Origin: Desulfobacter sp. | GTDB lineage: Bacteria > Desulfobacterota > Desulfobacteria > Desulfobacterales > Desulfobacteraceae | Reading direction: 5' to 3' | Assembly: GCA_028768525.1 (NCBI GenBank) | Contig: CP054837.1 | Span: 3,654,001-3,718,000, forward strand | DNA: 64,000 nucleotides | In this document: positions 42,827 through 51,218 of the stretch, piece after piece | Layout: each line of letters starts with the position of its first letter | Position numbering within the stretch: position 1 is the stretch's first letter | The notes under the pieces: generated by a model | Databases searched by the model: none | What the model saw: the letters and a program-made list of their open reading frames with translations, nothing else | Told to the model about the DNA's origin: nothing | Position numbers and translations under genes: made by a program

Positions 42827-43342
42827 TTAATGTTCGACTTGCCGCTTAAAATCCTTATGGGTCTTTATAAGAAATACTGCTATTACGAAGAGGTAAAGGA
42901 TGATTAGAATCGGAAAAAATGTTGCTGAAATTTTAACTCCGGCGATCAGTTCGATGTATATTCTGCATAAAATTATCCAGATCAATATATTTGTACAAAA
43001 TAATATCCAGTAGCCCATTGCCGAAGTTTTATTAATCGTGGCGTTCATCCTTGAAGGGTGGAGCCAGTATTCCTTATTGGGGATATTAATGGCGTCTGGT
43101 ACAGCCCTGATAAAAACGTCAGTGAACCCATAACCAATTAATGTATAAGCAGATAAAAAGGCCAATTGAACGATTAAAAATGTCAGTTTCGTTGAATTGG
43201 CACCGCTTCCCATTAAATTGAAAGAATTCGATACGATCTGTTGAGGAAGAAATGGGTACGCTGTTAGCACCGAGAGAATAATCGCAAGCATTGATAAAAA
43301 GTAAAAACTTTTTGATCGCTTTTTATTATACCATAAACGCAT
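42827..43342 (-). CDS. Cassette gene: small membrane protein of unknown function
   Basis: A 171-residue A+T-rich gene product with four predicted membrane helices (FYFLSMLAIILSVLTAYPFL, LTFLIVQLAFLSAYTLIGYG, ILFCTNILIWIILC, FFPILIILYLFVIAVFL). The layout and the segment NKEYWLHPSRMNATI resemble DUF1648-type membrane proteins. It reads leftward between two attC-like hairpins and is taken as an integron cassette gene. Function unknown. Confidence 0.7.
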   Translation of the reverse strand: MRLWYNKKRSKSFYFLSMLAIILSVLTAYPFLPQQIVSNSFNLMGSGANSTKLTFLIVQLAFLSAYTLIGYGFTDVFIRAVPDAINIPNKEYWLHPSRMNATINKTSAMGYWILFCTNILIWIILCRIYIELIAGVKISATFFPILIILYLFVIAVFLIKTHKDFKRQVEH

Positions 43343-43414
43343 AGAGCCCCTTAGTTACAAATAAGTCGAAAATTTTTAATCTAAAAAATTCAGATATTCC
43401 GGTATTAAATTGAT

Positions 43415-43495
43415 TTTTAACGATTGGACTTACGGGCCGCGCTACTGCACTTGAAAAAGGCTGAGCTACTCGCGGTCCCGTCCAGCGATGGGGTG
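43415..43495 (-). other. attC-like recombination site
   Basis: On the minus strand the left arm (GCTGGACGGGACCGCGAGTAGC) pairs imperfectly with the right arm (GTAGCGCGGCCCGTAAGTCC), leaving unpaired bases on one side, and ends with ATCGTTAAAA. This is the layout of an attC hairpin between the PH-domain and 171-residue membrane protein cassettes. Confidence 0.65.
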
Positions 43496-43529
43496 AGAAT
43501 TTGTCAAAAGCACTCCTTATTGACATTGT

Positions 43530-44126
43530 CTATGCCTTATCACTCAATTCATTTCTTAAACCATTCACCTTTTTATAAATCTCTTTTGCGTTATCAATAT
43601 CATAAAATGTTAGTGTATTTTTCCCATAAAATCCTGAAAAAAAATCCATGCCTGTATTATCGTACATTCCAGTCATAAAATTAGAATTGCCAAATTTTAT
43701 TGTTCCATTTCCATCGCTTCTTTCAGAAATATTTATAGTTGGTATTCGATCTATATATTCAGCTTGAATGTTTTTTCTGAACATGTTTGTTATGGTCAAA
43801 ATTCTTTTATTAGTAACGGCATAGATTGTTTTTAGCTTTTTTTTCTTTTTATATATAAATCTTCCGAAAATAAAATAGAGACCTACTATAACAAATGGAA
43901 CACCAAATAACGCAAAAGGGATAATGGCGGCGGATGGAGCAGCTTTTCCTGATAATACCCCAATCCCTATAACACTAGCTTCCCAGAAGATGGCAAAGCC
44001 ACCCCATAGCAAACTAAATGGAACAAGAAATAAATCTGATGATGTAAAAAATACATCAGGGTTTGGTCTTCCCTTCCATAAAATTTTTTCTCCTTTTAAT
44101 AATTCTTCATCAATTAAATGTTCCAT
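43530..44126 (-). CDS. Cassette gene: bacterial PH-domain membrane protein
   Basis: A 198-residue product. A short N-terminal stretch typical of bacterial PH proteins (LLKGEKILWKGRPNPDVFF) leads to two membrane helices (LFLVPFSLLWGGFAIF, AAIIPFALFGVPFVIVGLYFIFG) and a PH-like domain beginning YAVTNKRILTI. The gene is A+T-rich, leftward, and bounded by attC-like sites at 43415 and 44189, as expected for an integron cassette. Function unknown. Confidence 0.75.
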   Translation of the reverse strand: MEHLIDEELLKGEKILWKGRPNPDVFFTSSDLFLVPFSLLWGGFAIFWEASVIGIGVLSGKAAPSAAIIPFALFGVPFVIVGLYFIFGRFIYKKKKKLKTIYAVTNKRILTITNMFRKNIQAEYIDRIPTINISERSDGNGTIKFGNSNFMTGMYDNTGMDFFSGFYGKNTLTFYDIDNAKEIYKKVNGLRNELSDKA

Positions 44127-44188
44127 GATTTGCTCCTAATCAGTGCATTTTGAAATTAAATCTCAACAAAAACATTTTATTTAGCGCA

Positions 44189-44248
44189 GGAGAACGTTGC
44201 TCTTCTGCGGTCGCGGCTTTTTGCGACCCGTAGCAAGAGCATTGTTGG
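44189..44248 (-). other. attC recombination site (short form)
   Basis: On the minus strand CAACAATGCTCTTGCTACGGGTCGC pairs, in two blocks, with GCGACCGCAGAAGAGCAACG, leaving extrahelical bases, and ends in ACGTTCTCC. At about 60 bp it is at the short end of attC lengths. It separates the PH-domain cassette from the sugar-transferase genes. Confidence 0.75.
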
Positions 44249-44388
44249 AAACCCATATCAACTCTTAAAATGCTATTTATGGGGTGTTTTATCGAGATTT
44301 GTTCTATATATTCAGTCTGTTGGCTTGGTTCACTGTCCAAACATTCGGGTCCGCCGCAGTCCAACCCCCTTTTTCGACAAATAAGAGA

Positions 44389-45342
44389 TCATATAGGTGT
44401 AGATTGCGTAGTTAACTTTGTTTTGGTTTTTCGTTTGCTCAATTTATCTAAATTAGGAGGTTCACAGTTGTTAGAAAAAAATGATTTTAGGATACTCCAA
44501 ATAATTTTAATATCCATAACTAATGACCAATTATTAATATAGAATACGTCTAATAAATATTCATGGGTTTGAGAGATGTTTTTTCCTCGAATTCTTGAAA
44601 TCACACTGCCGGATGAAAAGAGCCCAGGTTTTATAGATAATATTACATTTTGAATATTATTTGTTATTTCAAAATGTTGCCAATGGAATTCTCGTTTTGG
44701 TAATGGGCCAATAATTGACATATCTCCTTTAAGTATATTTATAAGAATTGGCAAATCATCTAAGTTGTATCTTCTTATAAATTTGCCAACTCTGGTGATG
44801 CGATTATCGTTCTCCGTAGCCCAAACAGGGCCTGTAAAGTTTTCGTCATCCAATGCCATGCTACGAAATTTAAAAATGCGATATTCTTTTCGATCGCGGC
44901 CAAGTCGATCCTGAGAAAAGAAAACGGGCCCTATAGAGTCAAGCTTTATCAATATAGGGACTATTAGAAAGAGAGGTAACAATATGATTAAAAATAATAA
45001 CGCTATACTAAAATCAAAGATGCGTTTAATTAATCCCTGTATATTATAAAAATTCGGAGAGATTTCTAAAGTAACAGAATCATTTAGTTGTTTTATGGTT
45101 GTTTCATCAATACCTTTGTGTTTTTTAGACTTTAATTTTGGTCTGGTAAGTAAGAAGGTAATTGTTGGAAGGCAAAGAGACATGATCAATGAAAGTGTTA
45201 GAACTATCTTTACCGAATATCCACAGGTCATTAATGTTCCGGTTATTATTGTCAATAATATATAAATTATTGATCCAATACGTATACTGTTCTTTAAATC
45301 ATTCTTACTGGGATATGAACTATACTGATGGTTTTTAGTCAT
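44389..45342 (-). CDS. Polyprenyl-phosphate sugar-1-phosphate transferase, short form
   Basis: A 317-residue membrane protein. Two N-terminal helices precede the Bac_transf catalytic domain from about residue 107: KRIFDFSIALLFLIILLPLF, DSIGPVFFSQDRLGRD, FKFRSM, and DLPILINILKGDMSIIGP. It transfers a sugar phosphate to undecaprenyl phosphate to start exopolysaccharide repeats. It lacks the long CoA-binding-like N-terminal half of WcaJ-type enzymes. Strongly A+T-rich compared with the chromosome. It overlaps the upstream 97-residue gene by 8 bp. No other polysaccharide genes are present, which fits acquisition as a cassette or a remnant. Confidence 0.85.
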   Translation of the reverse strand: MTKNHQYSSYPSKNDLKNSIRIGSIIYILLTIITGTLMTCGYSVKIVLTLSLIMSLCLPTITFLLTRPKLKSKKHKGIDETTIKQLNDSVTLEISPNFYNIQGLIKRIFDFSIALLFLIILLPLFLIVPILIKLDSIGPVFFSQDRLGRDRKEYRIFKFRSMALDDENFTGPVWATENDNRITRVGKFIRRYNLDDLPILINILKGDMSIIGPLPKREFHWQHFEITNNIQNVILSIKPGLFSSGSVISRIRGKNISQTHEYLLDVFYINNWSLVMDIKIIWSILKSFFSNNCEPPNLDKLSKRKTKTKLTTQSTPI

Positions 45343-45628
45343 GTTTTTCTCTATGTATCGCTATAATGTCCCAACAAAGTAGGCCAATGAATAAGCCGTA
45401 AGCAATTACGGTTCCTGCTGCATGCAGATTAGTTATAAATTCGCCTGGCCAACCTTCAATTGTTGCAGTATTTGTATATTTTTTAAAAAGCCAAAGAAGA
45501 GTCCAAAGCCCTGTTGATATAAAAAAATCTTTCAATAAACATAGAGTATACGGCCGCAGCATATACCATAACTCCAGCAGAAAGGCTGTATCTTGCTTGT
45601 CTTTAATTACAGTTTTTTCTTCAGACAT
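45335..45628 (-). CDS. Small membrane protein cotranscribed with the sugar transferase
   Basis: A 97-residue A+T-rich product with two hydrophobic segments (LCLLKDFFISTGLWTLLWLF, AAGTVIAYGLFIGLLCWDII). It overlaps the sugar transferase start by 8 bp. No family recognised. It is the last gene before the IS3-family element. Confidence 0.6.
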   Translation of the reverse strand: MSEEKTVIKDKQDTAFLLELWYMLRPYTLCLLKDFFISTGLWTLLWLFKKYTNTATIEGWPGEFITNLHAAGTVIAYGLFIGLLCWDIIAIHREKHD

Positions 45629-45877
45629 TTAATCTCTACCATTAAAAATGAAATGCTTTTTGTTGATCCAATTGAATGTTTACTTTTAGAATTCATCTCC
45701 ATAATTTTGACTGATATATTATTTTTTCAATTCTACTTTAGCATTATTTTTTTCATAATCAACATATTTCAATTTTATATTAAATGATGTGTAATAGCAT
45801 CGCGTTCATGGGGGCATGCCCCCCAAAAACAGTACAATGTGATATGTTAGGATCTCCGAGCTAAAAAGGAGATCAAG

Positions 45878-46147
45878 ATGAAAAAGAAACGCTATTCTGA
45901 AGAACAGATCGTCAAAATTCTGCTTGAAGCCGAGAAACAGGAAAGACCTATCGCTGAATTCTGCAAGCTGGGAGGATTCTCCGAGCAAAGCTATTACCGC
46001 TGGAAAAAGAAATACGGTGGCATGTCCGTTCCGGATGTAAAGCGGCTGCGAGAGTTGGAGAAGGAGAACGTACGATTAAAAAGGCTCCTGGCTGAACGGG
46101 ACCTCGAAGTTGATGCTCTAAAGGCGGTGGTCTCAAAAAAGTGGTAA
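45878..46147 (+). CDS. IS3-family transposase OrfA
   Basis: An 89-residue helix-turn-helix protein (RYSEEQIVKILLEAEKQERP, FCKLGGFSEQSYYRWKKKYGG) with the C-terminal leucine-zipper region KRLRELEKENVRLKRLLAE. It is of the IS407 subgroup. AAGGAGAT precedes the ATG. It ends at a slippery A-AAA-AAG (46135-46141), where a -1 shift would fuse it to OrfB. Confidence 0.93.
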   Translation: MKKKRYSEEQIVKILLEAEKQERPIAEFCKLGGFSEQSYYRWKKKYGGMSVPDVKRLRELEKENVRLKRLLAERDLEVDALKAVVSKKW

Positions 46148-46690
46148 AGGTCCCGGATCGCAGGAAAGCCGTACATACTATGACGGAACGGGGCCTTTCA
46201 GAATACAAAGCATGTCTGTTTTTGAAGATAAGTCGGTCAAGCTACAGATACCAAGCAAACCCAAGGGATGACACTGTTTTGGTTATCTGGCTAAGAACAT
46301 TCTCTGGTAAGTATCCGAGGCATGGGTACCGCCAGGCCCATATGCAGTTGGTCAGATCCGGGATGATCATCAATCATAAGAAAGTCGAGCGGCTCTGGCA
46401 GGAACAAGGGCTGTGCGTGCCGAGGGTCAGGCGCAAGAGGCGGCGTGGCAAGGGGACAACGCTGCCAATATCAGCGAAGTATCCCAATCATGTATGGACT
46501 GATCAACGACAAATATTTTTTTCCTTCAACGACAATTAAAACTCCCGTTCCCCAACCTGCGTAACCATTTAATTTCATTAAAAAATACTTGCAAAACAAT
46601 TCTGATTATGTTTTTTAAGACCATCCTTCCGGAGGATAAGGCTATGCTGGAGAGCAACCTGAGCGCCGAGAAGGTGACTGAAGTATGAGG

Positions 46691-46713
46691 GGCCGTATTT
46701 TCCACGTACGGCC
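46691..46713. terminator. Hairpin within the IS21 element
   Basis: GGCCGTA and TACGGCC flank a 9-nt loop, followed by a T-rich stretch on the plus strand. It may insulate the element from incoming transcription. Confidence 0.5.
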
Positions 46714-46805
46714 TTTCGCTTTTTGCTCTCATACTTTGGTCTATAATGCGCTAAACTCCGGGGGTTTGGGGGCTGGCCCCCATTATAATCCGGTAAAAAG
46801 TCCTT

Positions 46806-47024
46806 TTAATTACCATCACAAAACCCGGTTCTTCCATGGGTTAAGCCCTCTATCGATAGTATCCGTCCGATAGTGCTTGCTGACGGCATTGGTTCAATAT
46901 TTTCCGCTTCCATCTCCTTGCTGATAGCACCGGCACCGCAGTTCAGGCCTCGATTGTATAAATCCAGTCGGATCATTTTAATAATCTCAACAATCTCCTG
47001 CCTGGTATATCTGGTCTCGATCAT
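46806..47024 (-). CDS. IS21-element third gene: helix-turn-helix fragment of an integrase-type transposase
   Basis: A 72-residue product beginning at the istB stop (TAATG overlap). The sequence YTRQEIVEIIKMIRLDLYNR then SASTIGRILSIEGLTHGRTG matches the N-terminal helix-turn-helix region that precedes rve integrase domains in transposases. The catalytic domain is missing, so it is a truncated passenger or remnant. Confidence 0.6.
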   Translation of the reverse strand: MIETRYTRQEIVEIIKMIRLDLYNRGLNCGAGAISKEMEAENIEPMPSASTIGRILSIEGLTHGRTGFCDGN

Positions 47025-47773
47025 TATTCGGCCTCCATTTTAGCCTGTTCCATGCGATAGCTTTCCACATTCAATTCAAGGATGATACTGTGATGAACGA
47101 GTCTGTCGATGGCTGCTGCCGTTGTCATAGGGTCCTTAAAAATCTGTTCCCACTTAGAGAACGGAAGATTGCTCGTGATCATCAGGCTGCCCTGTTCATA
47201 CCGTTCCGCCAAAAAGGTAAACAGCACTTCCATTTCTCCCCGGCTTTGTTGGACATACCCAATGTCATCTATAATCACAGCATCAAACCTGGAGAGGGAT
47301 TTGAGTTTTTTGGTTAGCTCAAGATCCCTTTTGGCAATCAGCAGATCCTGGACGAGCTGACTGCATGAGATAAAAAGAACCTGCTTACCCTTTGCAATTA
47401 ATTCATGGCCAATGGCACAGAGCAGATGGGTTTTCCCGCTACCCGGATTACCAAAGGCCAGGATGTTTTCACAGCGCTCTAAAAAAGCGCCGTTGACCAG
47501 GACACTTAAATGATTGGCAACCTTTAAGGGGAGGCGCTTTTTATCAAAATTCTCAAATGTCTTGGAAGATGGCAACTTGGATGCCCTCAGGTTACGTGAT
47601 ATCCGGTTCTGCCAGCGGACTTCGCATTCGAGACTCAACAATTGTAAGAGGTACTTTTCATATCCCCATGCCTCCGCCCTGGCCTGATCCGCCATTTCTT
47701 CATAACTGCGGCGCATGGTCGGCATATGGAGGCTTTTAAGATTGGTGTCTATCTGATCCCGATCATTGATCAT
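47024..47773 (-). CDS. istB: IS21-family helper ATPase IstB
   Basis: A 249-residue DnaC-like AAA+ protein with Walker A GNPGSGKTHLL, Walker B AVIIDDIGYVQ, sensor region MITSNLPFSKW and the N-terminal IstB segment (MPTMRRSYEEMADQARAEAWGYEKYLL in pieces). It assists IstA in target selection. It overlaps istA by 4 bp. Confidence 0.95.
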   Translation of the reverse strand: MINDRDQIDTNLKSLHMPTMRRSYEEMADQARAEAWGYEKYLLQLLSLECEVRWQNRISRNLRASKLPSSKTFENFDKKRLPLKVANHLSVLVNGAFLERCENILAFGNPGSGKTHLLCAIGHELIAKGKQVLFISCSQLVQDLLIAKRDLELTKKLKSLSRFDAVIIDDIGYVQQSRGEMEVLFTFLAERYEQGSLMITSNLPFSKWEQIFKDPMTTAAAIDRLVHHSIILELNVESYRMEQAKMEAE

Positions 47774-49248
47774 GCCGCCACCCCCTTGAGCAATTGGTCA
47801 TAACGAGTCAAATCAACTGCCTGGATATGAACATCATCCGGCCTGCTGACAGAGGCGTTGGACTCAATAAGGCGTTTAACAGCCTCTTTGCTGATTTCCT
47901 GATCCTCGTTTATTAGAACCATCAGGGCGCTGTCTACTGCCACCTCGCTTGTCTTTGCTGCCAGGTATAATATTTTCAGATACCTTGCTGCTGAGCTTTT
48001 AACGGTATAACGCTTTCTTAAATGATCGTAGGCAATCCGGAACCGGCTGGTGGGGAACATGGCATTACGATAACGATAATTTTCAAATGCCCCCGGTTTT
48101 TTGACCAGGCTGTCAATGATATGCCGGTAATTGATTTTATATTTGCCCTCACCCCGCAACCTTGGCAAAGTATCGACCTTTCTCTGGCCGTACCAGACCT
48201 CCAGGCATTCCATGTAGAGGCGGACCTGGATATTTTCTCCTATGAGCCTGCTGTCTACAGAGTAAACGTTGTGATTGACCCGAATGGTACTGCTGGGACC
48301 AACCTTTAAATCCATCTTTTTACATGCATCAAGCCGGCGTTTGGGCAACCGGTGTAGGAGATCCAGTTCTTGTGTAAACCGTTTCCTACGACCGGCATTT
48401 AGCTGTGCGAACAGTTTGGCCAGGAACAAGTCATATTCTTCCCGGTCTTTAAAATCCCGGTGTCCTCTCAGCATCAGGGCCTGGTCAACGGCTTTTTTGA
48501 ACCGATAATTGCGCTGCTCCACGTCTCCATTTTCATTGGGGCTGGCAGGGTTAGTTTTGCAAGGAATGATACCGTAATGGTCAACAAGATCCTGATACCT
48601 GCTGGTGAACTCCTCAGGGTGACTTACCTTGTTAACAGCGGATGTCAGACAATCGGTGCGATGTTGCTGCGGCACACCACCAAGTTCCCATAGGGCATTT
48701 TGCAGGCCCTGGCTCAGGCTTTCGAAACTCTCTGAAAAACAGACTGTACCTGTCTCCCAATTGGAATAGGTCAAAACAAAATGGTAGATCAGGTGGTCAA
48801 AAGGGACGCCGCCTATAGTGACGCCCAGTTTATCCATGTGGGTGAAGTCTGACTGGCATAATTCGCCAGGCTTATGAATTTGAGCAAAAAAGATTTCTTT
48901 GGGCGGCCCCTCTGTAGCACGCCATTGCTTTATTCTCCGTTGCAGGGTCCGTAATTGTCCATCGGCGAACCGGCCGGGGTGTCTGCGTTGCAAATCCTCA
49001 AACAGTGTCTTGGCCTCCAGACCTGGATTTATGGTCAACATGCCTTTGATACCATCCCAGGTCTCCTCAAACGGATCTTTGCGTGTGCGCCATGTATGAT
49101 CCGTTTTGAGTTCACTCGGCAACTTCCCGTGTTCACGGTACTTTCGAGCTGTTTTTTCATCCATTCCAGCTTTCATTGCTGCTATCCCGAAACTCTTCTC
49201 TGACTGAATCAACTTGAACAACCTCCTCACTTGCTGGTCCGTTACCAT
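47770..49248 (-). CDS. istA: IS21-family transposase IstA
   Basis: A 492-residue transposase. An N-terminal helix-turn-helix (FGIAAMKAGMDEKTARKYRE) is followed by an rve catalytic core with the DDE residues in LCQSDFTHMD, QHRTDCLTSAV and NPASPNENGDVEQRN. The C-terminal region is a beta-barrel DNA-binding domain (VNHNVYSVDSRLIGENIQVRLYM). It appears intact and is followed directly by istB. Confidence 0.95.
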   Translation of the reverse strand: MVTDQQVRRLFKLIQSEKSFGIAAMKAGMDEKTARKYREHGKLPSELKTDHTWRTRKDPFEETWDGIKGMLTINPGLEAKTLFEDLQRRHPGRFADGQLRTLQRRIKQWRATEGPPKEIFFAQIHKPGELCQSDFTHMDKLGVTIGGVPFDHLIYHFVLTYSNWETGTVCFSESFESLSQGLQNALWELGGVPQQHRTDCLTSAVNKVSHPEEFTSRYQDLVDHYGIIPCKTNPASPNENGDVEQRNYRFKKAVDQALMLRGHRDFKDREEYDLFLAKLFAQLNAGRRKRFTQELDLLHRLPKRRLDACKKMDLKVGPSSTIRVNHNVYSVDSRLIGENIQVRLYMECLEVWYGQRKVDTLPRLRGEGKYKINYRHIIDSLVKKPGAFENYRYRNAMFPTSRFRIAYDHLRKRYTVKSSAARYLKILYLAAKTSEVAVDSALMVLINEDQEISKEAVKRLIESNASVSRPDDVHIQAVDLTRYDQLLKGVAA

Positions 49249-49846
49249 CCAAATCTCTCCTTCTGTTCAATTTGGATGTTTCTACCATTTTTTTTGATTC
49301 TTAAATTTCGGGAATTTTAATTGTCGTTTGGCGGGAATTATAAATGACGCTGATCAATGGACCTATGATTTCATGGAAGATTCCTGCCTTGAAGGGCAGC
49401 GGCTGAGATTTTTAACGGTGGTTGACGAATATACACGAGAAAGCCTGGCAATCCACATTGATACCTCAATACCATCTTCACAGGTGAAAATCGTTTTGCA
49501 GATTCTATTTGCAACCCGTGGGGTTCCAACATACATCAGGAGCGATAATGGGCCTGAGTTTATTGCATATAAAATCCAGGACTGGCTCAAAGAGCAAGGG
49601 GTGAAAACCAAGTACATTGAGCCAGGCAAACCATGGCAGAATCCTTTTGGAGAAAGCTTTAACAGCCGGTTCAGAGACGAATGTCTGAATCAGGAGGTCT
49701 TCTATTCCGTCCCGGATGCCAGGGCAATCATAGAGACGTGGCGCCAGTACTACAACACGAAAAGATTGCATAGCAGCCTGGGATATCAGACACCGGAAAA
49801 CATTAGAAAGGAATGGGAACAATCTTATATGGGGGCTCTGCCCCCA

Positions 49847-50097
49847 AGCCCCCGGGGTTTAACGCCTACGGGCCATCCGGATGGGCCAAAGGAAAAGGCC
49901 ACGCTATGAACATGGCCCATCCGTATTGGCACCTGCCGCAGTGCTCGGGTCGCTCCCCAGCGTTGCCCTATCCCCTGGGCAGGTATTTGAAAAGTAGCAA
50001 AGGAAGTGGTACACAACAACAATATTTTGAAAATTCGGAGCCTTCCTAACATTGCGGGTTGTACTAAAGAAGGGGGCAAGTCAATGGCACCGCAGGC
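49847..50097. other. Gene-free stretch between the IS3 end and the next attC
   Basis: It contains GGATGGGCCA (49879-49888) inverted as TGGCCCATCC (49913-49922) and, on the minus strand, GGCGTTAAACC, which matches an attC right core. It may be the truncated end of a cassette or of the IS element. No gene is supported. Confidence 0.4.
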
Positions 50098-50207
50098 GCC
50101 ATGAACGTCAGCGTTAACCGGCAAGACGTAGTGGCGCTTCTTTTGTGCTATTCAAGCACAAAAGAAGCGCCGCGGTGGAATGTCCGAGTTGAACGCTTTT
50201 GTTAGCC
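50098..50207 (-). other. attC recombination site of the 287-residue-protein cassette
   Basis: On the minus strand it starts directly after the stop codon with GGCTAACAAAAGCGTTCAAC and ends with GGTTAACGCTGACGTTCATG. The two arms are inverted imperfect copies, and the centre holds a long perfect hairpin (GGCGCTTCTTTTGTGCT with AGCACAAAAGAAGCGCC). Layout, start at the gene end and core sites fit attC. Confidence 0.8.
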
Positions 50208-50208
50208 G

Positions 50209-51072
50209 TTACTTCCAAAATTCCCACCATTTTGCGCCAGTTATTTTAATTAATTCTTGATCAATATTGAGATTGCTATTCGCTGCCATAAGGTAGCTAT
50301 CATTTAGCAACCGATACAAATCATCTGATAATTTTTCATATACATCCTGTTCTTTGCCATCAAAACCTAAATCATTCCAAGAACCCATGCCGCCAAATAC
50401 CCATGCAGCCTGTGACGCTGCTATAAGTTGAGTTGCTTCGAGATCTAAGAAATTATCAGGTGATATATCCTTATGGTACACGTCACTATAGGGTTTATCT
50501 GAATTTAATGCGGAAAGTCCTTTATCGAAAGCATTAGCGAAACCTTCTAGGTCATGGCTACGAGCAAACTTAGATATTTCCACCAAATTACTGGATAGCT
50601 CTGCTTTTATTTTTGAGCCATCTAAGTTTTCATAAATTAAAGTTTTCTCACCAGATGCTATACGGCCGTACGTAACTTGCCATATCAATTTTTTAGGGTG
50701 GTTTTGATTTCCTACTTCCCATCTAGCCTCCCAATAGTCACTACCATTTGGACTAATAGTTTCAATTAACCATCGTCCACCGCCTCCAACAAAACCAACT
50801 GACATTCTATCTGAGATATCCTTGTCGCCTGATGGGCCATAGACAAGTCTAAAAGCAAAAACACCTTCCTTTTTTAGTTTTTCAAACCAATCTACTGGAG
50901 ATTTTGCATAGAGTTTTTCTTCTTTATTATCTATATCAACAAATTTTACATACTCACAGAATGTGAATGTTGAGTTTTCTGGGAAAAAGGGCCCTATATC
51001 TGAAGTAAACCCTTGAATAAAAGAGTTGCCATAAATTGTAAGAGCAATTATTTGTGCGATTGGGCCTTGCAT
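50209..51072 (-). CDS. Cassette gene: hypothetical 287-residue protein
   Basis: No family recognised. The product has no signal peptide or clear membrane segment, apart from a mildly hydrophobic start (IAQIIALTIYGNSFIQGF). The middle is rich in aromatic beta-strand-like stretches (GGGGRWLIETISPNGSDYWE, KKLIWQVTYGRIASG) and the C-terminus is helical, ending TGAKWWEFWK. The gene is A+T-rich, fills the space between two attC sites and reads away from attI, as cassette genes do. Confidence 0.75.
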   Translation of the reverse strand: MQGPIAQIIALTIYGNSFIQGFTSDIGPFFPENSTFTFCEYVKFVDIDNKEEKLYAKSPVDWFEKLKKEGVFAFRLVYGPSGDKDISDRMSVGFVGGGGRWLIETISPNGSDYWEARWEVGNQNHPKKLIWQVTYGRIASGEKTLIYENLDGSKIKAELSSNLVEISKFARSHDLEGFANAFDKGLSALNSDKPYSDVYHKDISPDNFLDLEATQLIAASQAAWVFGGMGSWNDLGFDGKEQDVYEKLSDDLYRLLNDSYLMAANSNLNIDQELIKITGAKWWEFWK

Positions 51073-51085
51073 ATATCTCCTATAC

Positions 51086-51217
51086 GGCTAACGTGGCCAT
51101 CAGTTGCCGCCAGGGCTTCCACTGAACGGCCAAGTATTTGATGATGACCAATTTGGAACTGACTTTCCAAATTCGTCAGGCCCTGGCGGTCAAATGCATG
51201 GCATGGTTCTGTGCAGC
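51086..51217 (-). other. attC recombination site of the 115-residue-protein cassette
   Basis: On the minus strand, ACCGCCAGGGC near the left end pairs with GCCCTGGCGG near the right end, with ATGGC blocks outside and single extrahelical bases. The site ends CACGTTAGCC, a clear G/TTAGCC core, 13 bp before the next gene. It begins directly after the stop of the 115-residue gene. Confidence 0.85.
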
Positions 51218-51218
51218 C

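Larger units (their letters stand above)
46500..49356 (-). mobile_element. IS21-family insertion sequence, 2857 bp
   Basis: The element is bounded by TGATCA at both ends and by the direct repeat ATGGAC at 46494-46499 and 49357-49362. Subterminal inverted repeats AACGACAATTAAAAYTCCCG lie at 46528-46547 and 49309-49329, both about 28 bp from the ends. It carries istA, istB and a third short reading frame. About 300 bp at its left end is non-coding and includes a hairpin (46691-46713) and a G-rich sequence similar to the IS3 element end. Confidence 0.93.
45809..49846 (+). mobile_element. IS3-family element (IS407-like), interrupted by an IS21-family element
   Basis: The element includes orfA (45878-46147), an AAAAAAG frameshift site at 46135-46141, and orfB split by the insertion at 46500-49356. 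Ends are placed at matching TGGGGGCA...CCCCCA hairpin sequences (left 45809, right 49846), but no target duplication was found and the right end could lie further out. Without the IS21 insertion the element would be about 1.2 kb, normal for IS3. Confidence 0.75.
46141..49909 (+). pseudogene. IS3-family transposase OrfB, split by the IS21 element
   Basis: The first part (46141-46499) has the HTH_21 segment (FSGKYPRHGYRQAHMQL) and ends in PNHVWT. The second part (49363-49909) resumes with YDFMEDSCLEG and contains the DDE residues in YIRSDNGPEFIA and NPFGESFNSRFRDECL. Removing 46500-49356 and one copy of the 6-bp duplication ATGGAC restores a continuous frame (HVWTYDFME). The C-terminal tail after 49830 (ALPPSPRGLTPTGH) reads into the element end. 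Confidence 0.9.

Noticed and set aside
42649..42849. Short plus-strand frame between the MITE-like repeat and the first cassette gene
   Set aside because: It overlaps the weak attC-like hairpin and a cassette gene end on the other strand; no coding support.
43326..43526. Short minus-strand reading frame containing VAQPFSSAVARPV
   Set aside because: It is a translation of the attC hairpin at 43415-43495; there is no ribosome-binding site and the hairpin explains the sequence.
49825..50124. 99-residue minus-strand frame across the IS3 end
   Set aside because: It consists of the IS end and an intergenic palindrome read in frame; no family match or start signals.
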